A DNA stretch of 64,000 nucleotides, taken from Bacteroidales bacterium (GTDB taxonomy: Bacteria; Bacteroidota; Bacteroidia; Bacteroidales; UBA932). Under the pieces are notes generated by a model, which did not search any database, was not told the DNA's origin, and saw only the letters and a list, made by a program, of their open reading frames with translations. The first letter of the stretch is position 1. Every line of letters starts with the position of its first letter. The translations under genes and the position numbers were made by a program. The stretch lies in NCBI GenBank assembly GCA_004554455.1, contig SFMG01000002.1, forward strand, positions 62,001-126,000, written 5' to 3'. Positions 1-8,836 of the stretch are shown here, in pieces.

Positions 1-999
1 ATATCCGGTCTTGCTGGAAACCGGTTTTCCGTTGGCCAGGAGGTAGTGGTCCACAAAGCGCTGGGTGGCGCTGTGACGGGCATTCTTGTAGTCGAACTGT
101 ATGCCGTGACGTATGGCCAGCTCAACCGCGTAGCGTCTGGCGAGTATGGTCTCGTTCTTCTCGGCATCCTCGAGCAGGAAGTACTCCCTGTAAGGGGTGG
201 CCTTCTTCGGGTCGAGCTTCATTTCGTTGCCGCTGTAGAGACTGCGGCTGCCTATCATAAGCGCTGCCGCGTCGGCTGCCTGGCGCAGGAACCATTCGCT
301 GCTCACGGTCACACCGTCGAAGACCTGCTCATCGACAGGCAGATACTCGGTTCCGGCGTGGTATTTACGGAAGGTACCCTCGAAGAGGGCCGCTCTGGAC
401 TTGAGGGCCAGGGCCGCATCCTTGGACAGACGGTACTGGCTGTCGCTGCCCCAGTCTTCCGGCAGTCTCTCGTAGGCCCTGTCGCAGTCCTCGAGCACCT
501 TCATCATCACATATCCGCGAGGGTCGCGAGGCTTGGTGAGTTCCTTGGTGTCGGTGGAACCGAGCACCTTGTCGTAGTAAGGCATATCTCCGAACTGGCG
601 CACCATTTCGAAATATATCATAGCCCTGAAGAAATATGCGACGCCGTTGTATTTCTCCCTTGTCGCCTCGTCGCAGTTGACGTTTTTCTCGAGGAAGTAG
701 TTCACGTCCCTGAGGGTGTCGAAAATGCCGGCCCACGACTTGGAAGACGGGAGTCTGGTGCCTTTCTGTATGGCGGAAAGGCTGGAAGAGAAATGGTCAT
801 CCGCAACCTGTTCCGCGCAGGATGTCGGCGAAGGCAGGACGGATGCGTAAAAGCCGTTGGTAAAGAGCTCAAGTTCGTTCTCGGTGCGGAAGAATGTCTC
901 CGGAGAGAGCTGGGTTTCCGGCAGTTTGGTAAGGAAACCGTCGCAGGATACGGCGCAGAAGGCGGCCGCAATGCTCATAATTATATGGAACTTTTTCAT
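1..999 (-). CDS. SusD/RagB-family glycan-binding lipoprotein, N-terminal 333 residues (runs off the left edge)
   Basis: Reading the minus strand from the ATG at 999 gives an open frame to base 1 with no stop. The product begins MKKFHIIMSIAAAFCAVSC, a lipoprotein signal with the lipid-attachment Cys at residue 19. It continues with the SusD start (DGFLTKLPETQLSPETFF) and a TPR-like helical region containing YFFRAMIYFEMVRQFGDMPY, typical of the family. SusD proteins are surface lipoproteins that cap the partner SusC barrel and capture oligosaccharides. The gene starts 11 nt after the susC stop, so the two are surely co-transcribed. SusD proteins are usually about 500-600 residues, so roughly a third or more is missing here. 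The substrate cannot be told from this part. Confidence 0.93.
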   Translation of the reverse strand, partial: MKKFHIIMSIAAAFCAVSCDGFLTKLPETQLSPETFFRTENELELFTNGFYASVLPSPTSCAEQVADDHFSSSLSAIQKGTRLPSSKSWAGIFDTLRDVNYFLEKNVNCDEATREKYNGVAYFFRAMIYFEMVRQFGDMPYYDKVLGSTDTKELTKPRDPRGYVMMKVLEDCDRAYERLPEDWGSDSQYRLSKDAALALKSRAALFEGTFRKYHAGTEYLPVDEQVFDGVTVSSEWFLRQAADAAALMIGSRSLYSGNEMKLDPKKATPYREYFLLEDAEKNETILARRYAVELAIRHGIQFDYKNARHSATQRFVDHYLLANGKPVSSKTGY

Positions 1000-1010
1000 T
1001 TCTTGCGCAA

Positions 1011-4000
1011 TTAGAAGGTCAGGTCAACTCCGAATGAGAAGGTTCGGGAATAAGGATAGAGACAGTCGCCATAGGTCGAAGAGGTGGCCACTTCCGGATC
1101 CACGGTGCGGCAGTTCTTCTTCATTGGTGACCAGTACCAGAGATTCTCTCCGTTGAAGTAGAAGCGCACCTTCTGCACCGCCTTGGTCTTCAGAGGGAGG
1201 GTATATCCCAGAGTGAGGTTCTTGAGGCGTATGTAGGATGCGTCCTGGAGGAAGTAATCGTTTGTCACGATGTTGCCGCTGTTGCAGATACGGCCTCTCT
1301 GGCGAGGGAAGTAGGCCTTGCTGTTGTCGGCACCCTCTTCCTCGGACCAGCAGCGGCTTTCGAATTGCTTGTCTATGAAGGTAGGCCTCTGGTAGCTGTA
1401 AGGGCCCCAGAAATATATACAGTTCGCTGACGGCATCCAGTCGATTTTGCCTACGCCCTGGAAGAATATGGAGAGATCGACGCCGTACCAGCTCAGGTCG
1501 CCCTTGATGGAATAGGTGTAGCGTGGCAGGCTGTTGCCTATCACACGGCGGTCGCCCGGGTTGTCAAGGGTGTTGTCCCCGGAATTGATGGCCTTGTCCC
1601 CGTTGAGATCCTTGTACTTGAGGTCACCGGCCATAAGGACATTGTTCGGAGCGGCACCGCCATAGATGCCCTTGCTCACGTTCTTGTCATTTATTTCGGC
1701 CATATACGCGGCTGCCTCTTCGTCAGTCTTGAAGAGACCGTCCGTGGTGTAGCCCCAGATTTCACCGAGGGTCTCGCCCACATAGTGGGAGGACAGCAGC
1801 TTGCTTTCGTTCTCGAAGCGGGTGATTACAGTCTTGTAATCGCCCAGGGAAGCGCTTACCCCGTAGCTCAACTCGCTGCCGGCCACCATCCTGCGGTCAC
1901 GCCAGCCAAGGGAGAGCTCGTAACCTATGGTCCTGAGGTCGGCTGCATTCTCCTTAGGCTCGGTGGCGCCATAGGACTCCGGCAGAGTCATCGCAGCCGT
2001 GAGCATATTCCTGGTGTCGCGGATGTAGAAGTCTCCGGAGAAAGTCAGACGGCTGCGGAGGAAGGACATATCCAGACCTATGTTGTTGGTCACGACCGTC
2101 TCCCAGGTAAGACTGCTGGACTTCGGGTCGGAGGCCGTAGCCTTGAAGGCCTGATTCACTCCGTCAAAGGTGTAGCTCATTCCGGAAGTGGAAATGGTGT
2201 CGAGATAGTAGTAGTTGCTGACCTGCTGGTTTCCGAGGGAACCGTAGGAGTAGCGGATCTTGAAATTGTTCACATAGGCCTTGGCACTCTCGAAGAATGG
2301 CTCTTCGGATATGCGCCATCCTATGGATGCCGAAGGGAAGAAGCCCCAGCGCTGGCCCTGGGCGAAGCGGGACGTACCGTCATAGCGTCCCGAGATCTCG
2401 GCAAGATAACGGCCCTTGTAGTCGTAGTTGACACGGGCGAAGAAACCCAGGGTCCTGTAGGAAGTGTTGGACTCGGAGGCCTTTTCTATTTCTCCCTGGG
2501 CCATATTGATGAAGGACAGGTTTTCGCTGAGCGAGCCCCTCTGCTGTATGGTCAGGGAAGATGAACGGTAGTCGTCGAAATTGGCGCCGAGGGTTGCCGC
2601 CAGGTTATGTCCTCCCCTGAAGCTGTGATTATATGCAAAATATGCATTGAGCACGTGTCCGCTGAGGAAGTAACGGTTCTCGTTGTAGAAATCATATACG
2701 GATCCGTTGGTGAAGATGCCGCCGGTGTAGCCGTTGCCCTCGTAGAGACGCTTGTTGACGTTGTCATAGGAGTTGGCGGTAGGGATGCTGCGGTAGGAAC
2801 CCAGTTTGTCGCGCCTGCGGTAGGTGTAGTCCGCAACCAGCTTGAGATCCTTGAATATATGGAAAGTCAGCCTGTTGGTCAGCGTCAGGTAGTTGTTCGT
2901 CCTGCGGTTGTGATAACCGTCGGTGAGATAAGGGCCGAAACGGCCGGAGAACAGAGGCGATGTGGCGTCAGCCATATATCCCGAATAGGCGTTGAGTGTG
3001 CCGTCCGGGTTGTATGGAACGGTCATAGGGCCCACGTTCTGGGTGAGATTGAAGAGTATGCCCGTGCCGTTGAGGCCTTCGGATCCGTCCATCTCCCAGT
3101 AGCCGCCGTAATTGTAGTCGGTGTACTCGTAGCTGAGGTTTGCGGAATAATCCAGCCACCTGGTCACCTTGGCATCCACCTTGGCCCTGAAGGACACGCC
3201 GTTATAGATGTCTTCCGCATAATTGTTGAATAGGCCCTCGCGGTAGAGATAACGGCCGCTCACATAGTATTTCACCTTATCGTTTCCGCCCGTCACGGTG
3301 ACATTGTGCTCGGTTTCCGGACGGTTTCTCTTGAAGAGGAAGTCATACCAGTCGAAGTTGCCCAGATAGACATAGGTATTGGTTCCCGTTACGTCCGGAA
3401 CTATCCACGGACGCTCAGGGTTCTCTGTCAGGTCGTTGCGGCGCTCGTACATCATCTGTATCTGCTCCGGAGTGTAGGTCCACGCTCCCTTGCCCTTCAG
3501 ATAAGTGTAGAACTTGTTGGTCAGGGTGACGTAGTCGTATGCCGTGGTGATGTAGTCGGTCGATGTCGTGTTCTGGGACACGCTGACGCGTCCGTTGTAG
3601 CTGACCTGAGTCTTGCCGGCCTCACCGCTCCTGGTGGTGATGAGCACGACTCCGGCGGAGGCCTTTGCACCATAGATTGCGCAGGCGGAGGCATCCTTGA
3701 GCACGGATATGGATTCTATGTCGTTAGGGTTGACCTGGGTGAGGGAACTCTCCACGCCATCGACGATTATGAGCGCCGATGGGGAACTGCTTATGGATGC
3801 GGTTCCGCGTACCGTCACGTTGTAGTTCTTGCTCTCAATCGCACCGCTGGACATGGTCAGCAGCAGGGATGGGTCTGCTCCCTGTATGGCAGCCGCAGCA
3901 TTGGTCACTGGCCTGTTGTTCAGATCCTTGCCGTCTATTACGGAAACTGCGCCGGTAATGTTGACCCTTTTCTGGGTACCGTAGCCCACCACCACGACCT

Positions 4001-4562
4001 CGTCGAGGACCGTGGATCCGGCAAGGGTGATGACCATAGGGGATTTCTCATTCCCTGTCAGGACTATGTCCTTGTCGGAAAAGCCGATATATGAGACGCG
4101 CAGCGTGCAAGGGAAACTCAGGTCCTCCAGGACGAACTTGCCGTCCAGGTCGCTGATAAAACCCTTGGTCGTACCCATCACCATCAGAGATGCACCGATG
4201 AGAGGATCGCCGTTGCCGTCCACCACCACACCGCTTATGGAACGCGGAGCGGCAGCGGCTTTAGCCGATGCGGCGGACACGGATATGGTCTTACCATTAA
4301 CGCTGCACTCGATATCCTGGCCGGCAAAAATCTGGGCGAGGATGTCTTTGACAGAAGCCGATTCGGCAGAGACATCAACCTTTTTCTGGAGGTCCACATC
4401 CTGGGAATCCAGAATCACCGAATATCCTCCGGCATTGCCGAGGGCCGTCAGCGCTTCCTGAACGGTGACTCCCTTCAGCTGAAGATCGAGGCTCTGCGCA
4501 GAAATGCACACGCTGAAGCCAAGTATGGAGACAGCGGCAGCAAAGAGTATCTTCTTGAACAT
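1011..4562 (-). CDS. SusC/RagA TonB-dependent outer-membrane transporter with N-terminal STN signalling domain
   Basis: A 1183-residue product. Order of parts: signal peptide (about 1-23), STN domain (about 25-95), carboxypeptidase-regulatory-like domain (about 105-180), TonB-box/plug region beginning near DEVVVVGYGTQKR, then a long 22-strand barrel ending in an aromatic residue (VDLTF). SusC proteins import oligosaccharides through the outer membrane using TonB energy. The extra STN domain is known in transducing receptors to contact a FecR anti-sigma factor in the periplasm, and a fecR gene lies directly upstream (27 nt gap). The receptor therefore probably senses its substrate and switches on its own operon through the ECF sigma factor upstream. 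Substrate unknown; enzymes of the locus, if any, are outside the window. Confidence 0.96.
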   Translation of the reverse strand: MFKKILFAAAVSILGFSVCISAQSLDLQLKGVTVQEALTALGNAGGYSVILDSQDVDLQKKVDVSAESASVKDILAQIFAGQDIECSVNGKTISVSAASAKAAAAPRSISGVVVDGNGDPLIGASLMVMGTTKGFISDLDGKFVLEDLSFPCTLRVSYIGFSDKDIVLTGNEKSPMVITLAGSTVLDEVVVVGYGTQKRVNITGAVSVIDGKDLNNRPVTNAAAAIQGADPSLLLTMSSGAIESKNYNVTVRGTASISSSPSALIIVDGVESSLTQVNPNDIESISVLKDASACAIYGAKASAGVVLITTRSGEAGKTQVSYNGRVSVSQNTTSTDYITTAYDYVTLTNKFYTYLKGKGAWTYTPEQIQMMYERRNDLTENPERPWIVPDVTGTNTYVYLGNFDWYDFLFKRNRPETEHNVTVTGGNDKVKYYVSGRYLYREGLFNNYAEDIYNGVSFRAKVDAKVTRWLDYSANLSYEYTDYNYGGYWEMDGSEGLNGTGILFNLTQNVGPMTVPYNPDGTLNAYSGYMADATSPLFSGRFGPYLTDGYHNRRTNNYLTLTNRLTFHIFKDLKLVADYTYRRRDKLGSYRSIPTANSYDNVNKRLYEGNGYTGGIFTNGSVYDFYNENRYFLSGHVLNAYFAYNHSFRGGHNLAATLGANFDDYRSSSLTIQQRGSLSENLSFINMAQGEIEKASESNTSYRTLGFFARVNYDYKGRYLAEISGRYDGTSRFAQGQRWGFFPSASIGWRISEEPFFESAKAYVNNFKIRYSYGSLGNQQVSNYYYLDTISTSGMSYTFDGVNQAFKATASDPKSSSLTWETVVTNNIGLDMSFLRSRLTFSGDFYIRDTRNMLTAAMTLPESYGATEPKENAADLRTIGYELSLGWRDRRMVAGSELSYGVSASLGDYKTVITRFENESKLLSSHYVGETLGEIWGYTTDGLFKTDEEAAAYMAEINDKNVSKGIYGGAAPNNVLMAGDLKYKDLNGDKAINSGDNTLDNPGDRRVIGNSLPRYTYSIKGDLSWYGVDLSIFFQGVGKIDWMPSANCIYFWGPYSYQRPTFIDKQFESRCWSEEEGADNSKAYFPRQRGRICNSGNIVTNDYFLQDASYIRLKNLTLGYTLPLKTKAVQKVRFYFNGENLWYWSPMKKNCRTVDPEVATSSTYGDCLYPYSRTFSFGVDLTF

Positions 4563-4589
4563 TTTATGGTTATTTGGTTATACATAGTG

Positions 4590-5573
4590 TCATTTAGTGC
4601 TGTAGAGCCTGTAGTCCCCATCGACGCGGCGCACGCTCATACGTCCTCCGGCACTCATTGCCTGAAGGATTCTGTCCAGACTCTCGTTGTTGTTGAATAT
4701 GGCGAAAAAACGGGTGTGGGACAGTTTCCTGTCCATAACTACGATGCGCACTCCGAAGCGGCGTTCCAGCTCGGAGGCGATGTCTTCCATTGTCAGATTG
4801 TAGAAATGCAGGGATTTTCCGTCAAGGAAAGAGCGGAAGGTAGCCGGCTGGAAGTCTCCTATGGACACCTTCCCGGACCGCCTGTCGTACTGGACTATGT
4901 TTCCCGGTTTCATAAGCACCTCGCGCGGGCCCTTTTCGGAATCTATGGTCATCTTGACGGAGCCTTCCATCAAGAGGCATTCGACGCAGCGGTCCTCTCC
5001 GTATGCCTTGAAATTGAAGGTGGTGCCCAGAACCTGTACCCGGCTGTCTCCGGAACGGATGAAGAAGGGATGTTCCGGATCGTGGGCGACCCTGGCATAG
5101 ACCTCTCCGTCAATGAAAATCTCCCTGCGGGAAGAGACGAAGTCCTTTGGATAGGTGATGCGGCTGCCGGAATTCAAAAAGAGCTGGCTGCCGTCCGAAA
5201 GCAGAAGGGTGTCCGTGGATCCTACGGGAACACGCTTTTCAATCCATTCCACGGATTCCAGCTGCCCCTTGGAGCGTGTCAGTTCGGCGACGACCGGCTC
5301 CAGGACATCCTTTCCGGATTTGCGGCCCAGCAGGAAACTCAATGGCAGACAGAGGCACAGGAGAAGGACGGCTGCCAGAGGCACAAGCCATTTCCTTCCT
5401 CCCCTGCGGGCATCCGGAGCGGCCGTTCCGAGCTCGGAGATTTCAGCGAAGGCCTCGGCCATAATTTTCTCGAGCTCCGGGTCATCCTCGTGCTCGATGA
5501 GCCAGAGACGGTATTCTTCCGCCTCTTCGGGTCCCATTTCCCCGAAATAATATCTAAGGAATCTGTCCTTCAT
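4590..5573 (-). CDS. FecR-family anti-sigma factor
   Basis: A 327-residue single-pass membrane protein. The N-terminal cytoplasmic part (1-60) is the short acidic sigma-binding region, a transmembrane helix spans about 62-83, the FecR domain lies at about 110-215 (it includes FFIRSGDSRVQVLGTTFNFKAY split across its core strands), and the C-terminal DUF4974 domain, which resembles an STN fold, covers about 255-325. Such proteins hold an ECF sigma factor inactive and release it when the STN domain of the outer-membrane receptor binds them. The gene sits between the sigma gene (74 nt upstream) and the STN-type susC downstream, the standard order. Two small inverted repeats immediately precede its ATG and may affect its translation. 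Confidence 0.93.
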   Translation of the reverse strand: MKDRFLRYYFGEMGPEEAEEYRLWLIEHEDDPELEKIMAEAFAEISELGTAAPDARRGGRKWLVPLAAVLLLCLCLPLSFLLGRKSGKDVLEPVVAELTRSKGQLESVEWIEKRVPVGSTDTLLLSDGSQLFLNSGSRITYPKDFVSSRREIFIDGEVYARVAHDPEHPFFIRSGDSRVQVLGTTFNFKAYGEDRCVECLLMEGSVKMTIDSEKGPREVLMKPGNIVQYDRRSGKVSIGDFQPATFRSFLDGKSLHFYNLTMEDIASELERRFGVRIVVMDRKLSHTRFFAIFNNNESLDRILQAMSAGGRMSVRRVDGDYRLYSTK

Positions 5574-5608
5574 CAGTTAGAAGAACAACTGAACGCGCCG
5601 TCACGCGT
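5574..5608. repeat. Two adjacent small inverted repeats just before the fecR start codon
   Basis: CAGTT (5574-5578) and AACTG (5587-5591) flank an 8-nt loop and touch the fecR ATG. ACGCG (5593-5597) and CGCGT (5604-5608) flank a 6-nt loop. On the minus-strand transcript both would form in the last 35 nt before the start codon. Neither is followed by a U-run, so they are not terminators. An effect on translation of the anti-sigma factor relative to the sigma factor is only a guess. Confidence 0.4.
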
Positions 5609-5647
5609 AATCCGCGGAGCAATTTTTCAAAAAAACTGATTCCGCCC

Positions 5648-6190
5648 TCAATTCATCCGCTTGCGCAATTCCCTGAGGGCGAGTTCCAGATGTTTCTCCA
5701 CCGTGCGCGGGGATATCTGCATACGGCGGGCGATTTCTTCCGCATCCATATTGCCCTGGCGGCTCAGGAGAAAGACCTCACGGCGCTTTTCGGGCATAGA
5801 AGACAGCAGGGACGTCATTCGGCTCTGGGCCTCATCGACATAGAGCCTCTCTTCGGTCACATATTCAGAGTCCGCTTTCTCCGGCAGGTCGTCAGTATAG
5901 GAGAGAAGACGGTGTCCCTTGGATTTCAATACATTGAATATCTCGTTCCTGGCAAGCACGAAGAGCCAGTTCTTCAGGGAGAGCGTAGAGTCGAGCCGGT
6001 CCCGTCTCAGCCAGAGTTTCATCAGCACATTCTGTGCTATGTCCTCCGCCCGCGCGCTGTCCTTGACCATACCGAAGACGAAAGTCCTCAGAAGAGGGAA
6101 CCAGTGACGGTAAACCTCCTCGTATGAAGACACGTCCGAACGGATGATGCCCTCGATGAGTTCCTTCTCTGTTTTCTTCTTAAGCCACAT
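5648..6190 (-). CDS. ECF-type RNA polymerase sigma factor (sigma-70 family)
   Basis: A 180-residue product from the ATG at 6190. It contains sigma region 2 (about 20-90, with HWFPLLRTFVFGMVKDSARAEDIAQ split across helices) and region 4 (about 120-175, EKRREVFLLSRQGNMDAEEI followed by a helix-turn-helix). It lacks regions 1 and 3, as ECF factors do. The open frame continues upstream to 6526, but that would overlap rplQ, cross the rplQ terminator and lie upstream of the predicted promoter, so the shorter start is chosen. It heads the sigma-fecR-susC-susD cassette and most likely drives transcription of the susCD genes. Confidence 0.93.
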   Translation of the reverse strand: MWLKKKTEKELIEGIIRSDVSSYEEVYRHWFPLLRTFVFGMVKDSARAEDIAQNVLMKLWLRRDRLDSTLSLKNWLFVLARNEIFNVLKSKGHRLLSYTDDLPEKADSEYVTEERLYVDEAQSRMTSLLSSMPEKRREVFLLSRQGNMDAEEIARRMQISPRTVEKHLELALRELRKRMN

Positions 6191-6200
6191 AATGGAGGAA

Positions 6201-6231
6201 CAAATATATATAAAAAAGGCAGGCGGAACAA
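6201..6231 (-). promoter_or_regulatory. Predicted promoter of the ECF sigma gene, embedded in the rplQ terminator
   Basis: On the minus strand TATATTTG (6208-6201) is an exact Bacteroidota -7 element. A TTG in the loop of the rplQ terminator hairpin (6231-6229) lies 20 nt upstream and could be the -33 element. Predicted transcription starts near 6195, just ahead of the ATG at 6190, so the leader would be very short. Confidence 0.6.
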
Positions 6232-6243
6232 TTCCGTCTGCCT
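6212..6243 (-). terminator. Intrinsic terminator of the alpha/spc ribosomal operon, after rplQ
   Basis: An 11-bp stem with one G-U pair is formed by 6232-6242 and 6218-6228 around a 3-nt loop. On the minus strand it is followed by six T residues (6217-6212). It lies 24 nt past the rplQ stop and closes the long ribosomal transcript. Confidence 0.9.
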
Positions 6244-6266
6244 TTATGCGGTACAAGTACCGGAGC

Positions 6267-6767
6267 TTATTCTGCCTGTGCCTCAGCAGCCTCGGCTGCA
6301 GGTGCCTCGACAGCCTCAGCAGCAGGAGCCTCAACGGCTGCCTCTGCCTTCTTAGCACGGCTGCGGCGGGTTGACTTCTTGGCCTCCGGCTTGGATGCGA
6401 GAGCTGCCTCGTTGAAGTCAACGAGCTCGATGAGCGCCATATCGGCACCGTCACCGAGACGGAAACCGGTCTTGAGGACGCGGGTGTAGCCGCCCGGACG
6501 GGTTGCGATCTTAGGGGCAACCTCACGGAAGAGCTCTGAAACGGCCTCCTTGGACTTGAGGTAGCTGAACACGCAGCGGCGGGATGCCGTGGTGTCCTCC
6601 TTGGACTTGGTAATGAGCGGCTCTACATAAGACTGGAGAGCCTTTGCCTTGGCAACGGTGGTCTCGATCCTCTTGTGAAGGATGAGGGAGCAAGCCATAT
6701 TTGCCATAAGGGCCTTGCGGTGACCACTCTTGCGGCCAAGGTGGTTGATTGCTTTATTGTGCCTCAT
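6267..6767 (-). CDS. rplQ: 50S ribosomal protein L17 with Ala/Glu/Pro-rich tail
   Basis: A 166-residue product beginning MRHNKAINHLGRKSGHRKAL, the diagnostic L17 start. The conserved core covers about 1-125. The remainder is a basic stretch (KKSTRRSRAKKAEA) and an acidic, repetitive tail made of variations on APAAEAVEAPAAEAAEAQAE; such tails are common on L17 in this phylum. The ATG overlaps the rpoA stop codon by one base (TAATG), so the two are translationally coupled. It is the last gene of the alpha block and is followed by a strong terminator. Confidence 0.98.
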   Translation of the reverse strand: MRHNKAINHLGRKSGHRKALMANMACSLILHKRIETTVAKAKALQSYVEPLITKSKEDTTASRRCVFSYLKSKEAVSELFREVAPKIATRPGGYTRVLKTGFRLGDGADMALIELVDFNEAALASKPEAKKSTRRSRAKKAEAAVEAPAAEAVEAPAAEAAEAQAE

Positions 6768-7777
6768 TATTGATTGATCTTTTTCTTGGGTTCGATATTA
6801 AACTTGGTTACATCCATTCCGAATGAGAGCTGCATCTTCTCCACAAGCTCGTCGATTTCGGCGAGGGACTTCCTTCCGAAATTGCGGAACTTCATCAGTT
6901 CTGCACGGGAGTAGGACACGAGGTCGGCGAAGGTGTCGATATCAGCTGCCTTGAGGCAGTTGTATGCACGTACGGAAAGACCCATATCCGAAAGTTTCTG
7001 GAGAAGTTTGCGCCTGAGTTTCTGGTCTTCGTCAGTGAGGATGTTGATATCCGAATCGCTGTTGCCCTCCGGTCCTATGGTCTTGCCGTCGGTGAAGAGG
7101 CTGAAGTGGTAGATAAGGATATTCGCAGCCTCCTGGAGTGCGTCCATAGGAGAGATGGAGCCGTCAGTCACGATTTCGAGAGTAAGGTTCTCGTAGTCGG
7201 TCTTCTGCTCGACACGCCAGTCCTCGCGGGTCCAGTTGACGTTGACGATAGGGGTGTACACCGCATCCACCGGAATGGTTCCGATAGGGGCGTTAGGGTC
7301 GCGGCTCTCCTCTGCAGGAACGAAACCGCGTCCTTTGGTCACCGTGAGAGAAATCTCAAGCCTTACAGCTGTCTCGAGAGAGCAGATGTGAAGCTCAGGG
7401 TTCAGCACCTTGAAAGAAGACAATCCCTTTGAGATGTCTTCAGCGGTAAACTCCTGCTTGCCGCTGATCACGATGTTTGCCACCTCTGACTCTGCAGTCT
7501 CCACCATTCTCTTGAAGCGTACCTGCTTGAGGTTAAGGATGATGTCCTGCATGCCCTCGATCACGCCCGGGATAGTTGCGAACTCCTGGTCCACACCCGA
7601 GATCCTGATCGAGCTGATAGCAAAACCTTCCAGAGAAGACAACAGCACACGACGGATTGTGTTACCGATGGTCTGGGCGAAACCCGGCTCGAGAGGGCGG
7701 AATTCGAAACGGCCGACGGTATCAGTTCCTTCGAGCATGATCACCTTGTCTGGCTTCTGAAATGCTAAGATTGCCAT
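6767..7777 (-). CDS. rpoA: DNA-directed RNA polymerase alpha subunit
   Basis: A 336-residue product. The N-terminal assembly domain (about 1-235) carries the conserved GFAQTIGNTIRRVLLSSLEG motif. A linker leads to the C-terminal domain (about 255-325) with LSVRAYNCLKAADIDTFADL and FRNFGRKSLAEIDE, the helix-hairpin-helix region that contacts DNA and activators. It lies between rpsD and rplQ, the normal place in the alpha block. Length is normal for Bacteroidota. Confidence 0.99.
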   Translation of the reverse strand: MAILAFQKPDKVIMLEGTDTVGRFEFRPLEPGFAQTIGNTIRRVLLSSLEGFAISSIRISGVDQEFATIPGVIEGMQDIILNLKQVRFKRMVETAESEVANIVISGKQEFTAEDISKGLSSFKVLNPELHICSLETAVRLEISLTVTKGRGFVPAEESRDPNAPIGTIPVDAVYTPIVNVNWTREDWRVEQKTDYENLTLEIVTDGSISPMDALQEAANILIYHFSLFTDGKTIGPEGNSDSDINILTDEDQKLRRKLLQKLSDMGLSVRAYNCLKAADIDTFADLVSYSRAELMKFRNFGRKSLAEIDELVEKMQLSFGMDVTKFNIEPKKKINQ

Positions 7778-7802
7778 ATAAATTTCTTTTAGGTGTTACT
7801 TA

Positions 7803-8405
7803 TTACTTGGAGTAGAGTTCGACGATGAGCTGCTCGTTGATGTTCTCCGGGATTTCCTCGCGTACAGGGACGTTGAGGTACTTTCCGCTGAGATTCTTGG
7901 CGTCGAATTCAATCCAGGAGTACTTGCGGGCTGCACCGACTGCGTTGGTGATGACCTCAAGGCTCTTGGACCTCTCACGTACTGCGATGACATCGCCCGG
8001 CTTCACGATGGAAGAAGGGATGTTGCAAACCTCACCGTTAACGGTGATGTGGCAGTGTGAGACAAGCTGACGTGCGGCAGCCCTGGTAGGAGCCACACCC
8101 ATACGGTAAACGAGGTTGTCGAGACGGGACTCGAGGAGGATGAGGAGGTTCTCACCCTTCTGTCCCTTCATACGGGAAGCCTTCTTGTAGATGTTGCGGA
8201 ACTGACGCTCGAGCACACCATAGGTATATTTTACTTTCTGCTTCTCCTTGAGCTGAGTACCATACTCAGACACTTTTTTGCGCTTGCGGGCGAGGCCGTG
8301 CTGTCCAGAAGGGTAGTTCCTTTTCTCAAAGTACTTGTCCTCACCGAATACAGGCTCGCCGAACTTACGGGCGATCTTTGTACTAGGTCCAGTATATCTT
8401 GCCAT
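7803..8405 (-). CDS. rpsD: 30S ribosomal protein S4
   Basis: A 200-residue product with the S4 start MARYTGPSTKIARKFGE and an S4 RNA-binding domain (about 90-150, SRLDNLVYRMGVAPTRAAAR). It has no N-terminal Cys zinc knuckle; the region reads GPSTKIARKFGEPVFGEDKY, which is the zinc-free form. S4 nucleates 16S rRNA 5'-domain assembly. It is placed between rpsK and rpoA, 25 nt before rpoA. Confidence 0.98.
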   Translation of the reverse strand: MARYTGPSTKIARKFGEPVFGEDKYFEKRNYPSGQHGLARKRKKVSEYGTQLKEKQKVKYTYGVLERQFRNIYKKASRMKGQKGENLLILLESRLDNLVYRMGVAPTRAAARQLVSHCHITVNGEVCNIPSSIVKPGDVIAVRERSKSLEVITNAVGAARKYSWIEFDAKNLSGKYLNVPVREEIPENINEQLIVELYSK

Positions 8406-8434
8406 AACTGTATTCCTTTAATGATTTTTGTGAT

Positions 8435-8824
8435 TTAGACTTTACGACGGCCTTTAGGACGGCATCCGTTGTGAGGCATTGGGGTAACATCGATGATCTC
8501 GGTAACCTCGATACCTGCTGCGTGGATGGTTCTGATTGCTGACTCGCGGCCCTGGCCAGGACCCTTGACATACGCCTTCACCTTGCGGAGACCGAGGTCA
8601 TAAGCGGACTTGGCGCAGTCCTGGGCAGCCACCTGAGCTGCATAAGGAGTGTTCTTCTTGGAACCGCGGAAGCCGCTCTTACCTGCTGAAGACCAGCTGA
8701 TAACCTGACCTACGCTGTTCGTGAGAGTAACGATGACGTTGTTGAAAGTTGATGAAATATGGGCCTCGCCATAAGCGTCAACCTTGACAACTCTTTTCTT
8801 TGTTGTAGTAGTTTTCTTTGCCAT
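8435..8824 (-). CDS. rpsK: 30S ribosomal protein S11
   Basis: A 129-residue product with the S11 signatures HISSTFNNVIVTLTNSVGQV and VTPMPHNGCRPKGRRKV at its C-terminus. The N-terminus is a short Lys/Thr-rich extension. S11 forms part of the platform of the small subunit near the mRNA exit. Gene order rpsM-rpsK-rpsD is the usual alpha-operon order, and the gap to rpsM is 12 nt. Confidence 0.98.
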   Translation of the reverse strand: MAKKTTTTKKRVVKVDAYGEAHISSTFNNVIVTLTNSVGQVISWSSAGKSGFRGSKKNTPYAAQVAAQDCAKSAYDLGLRKVKAYVKGPGQGRESAIRTIHAAGIEVTEIIDVTPMPHNGCRPKGRRKV

Positions 8825-8836
8825 AGTTCATCAAGA

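Noticed and set aside
46..1014. Plus-strand open frame opposite susD
   Set aside because: It is a shadow of the SusD coding frame, which reads cleanly on the minus strand with a lipoprotein signal. The same reasoning removes the many other long antisense frames opposite susC, uvrC, mutS2, clpB, the TonB receptor and the sigma-54 activator, which arise from high GC and lack of stops.
6191..6526. N-terminal extension of the ECF sigma factor
   Set aside because: It would overlap rplQ, cross a strong terminator and start upstream of the promoter; the added residues are Arg/Ser-rich and unlike sigma factors.
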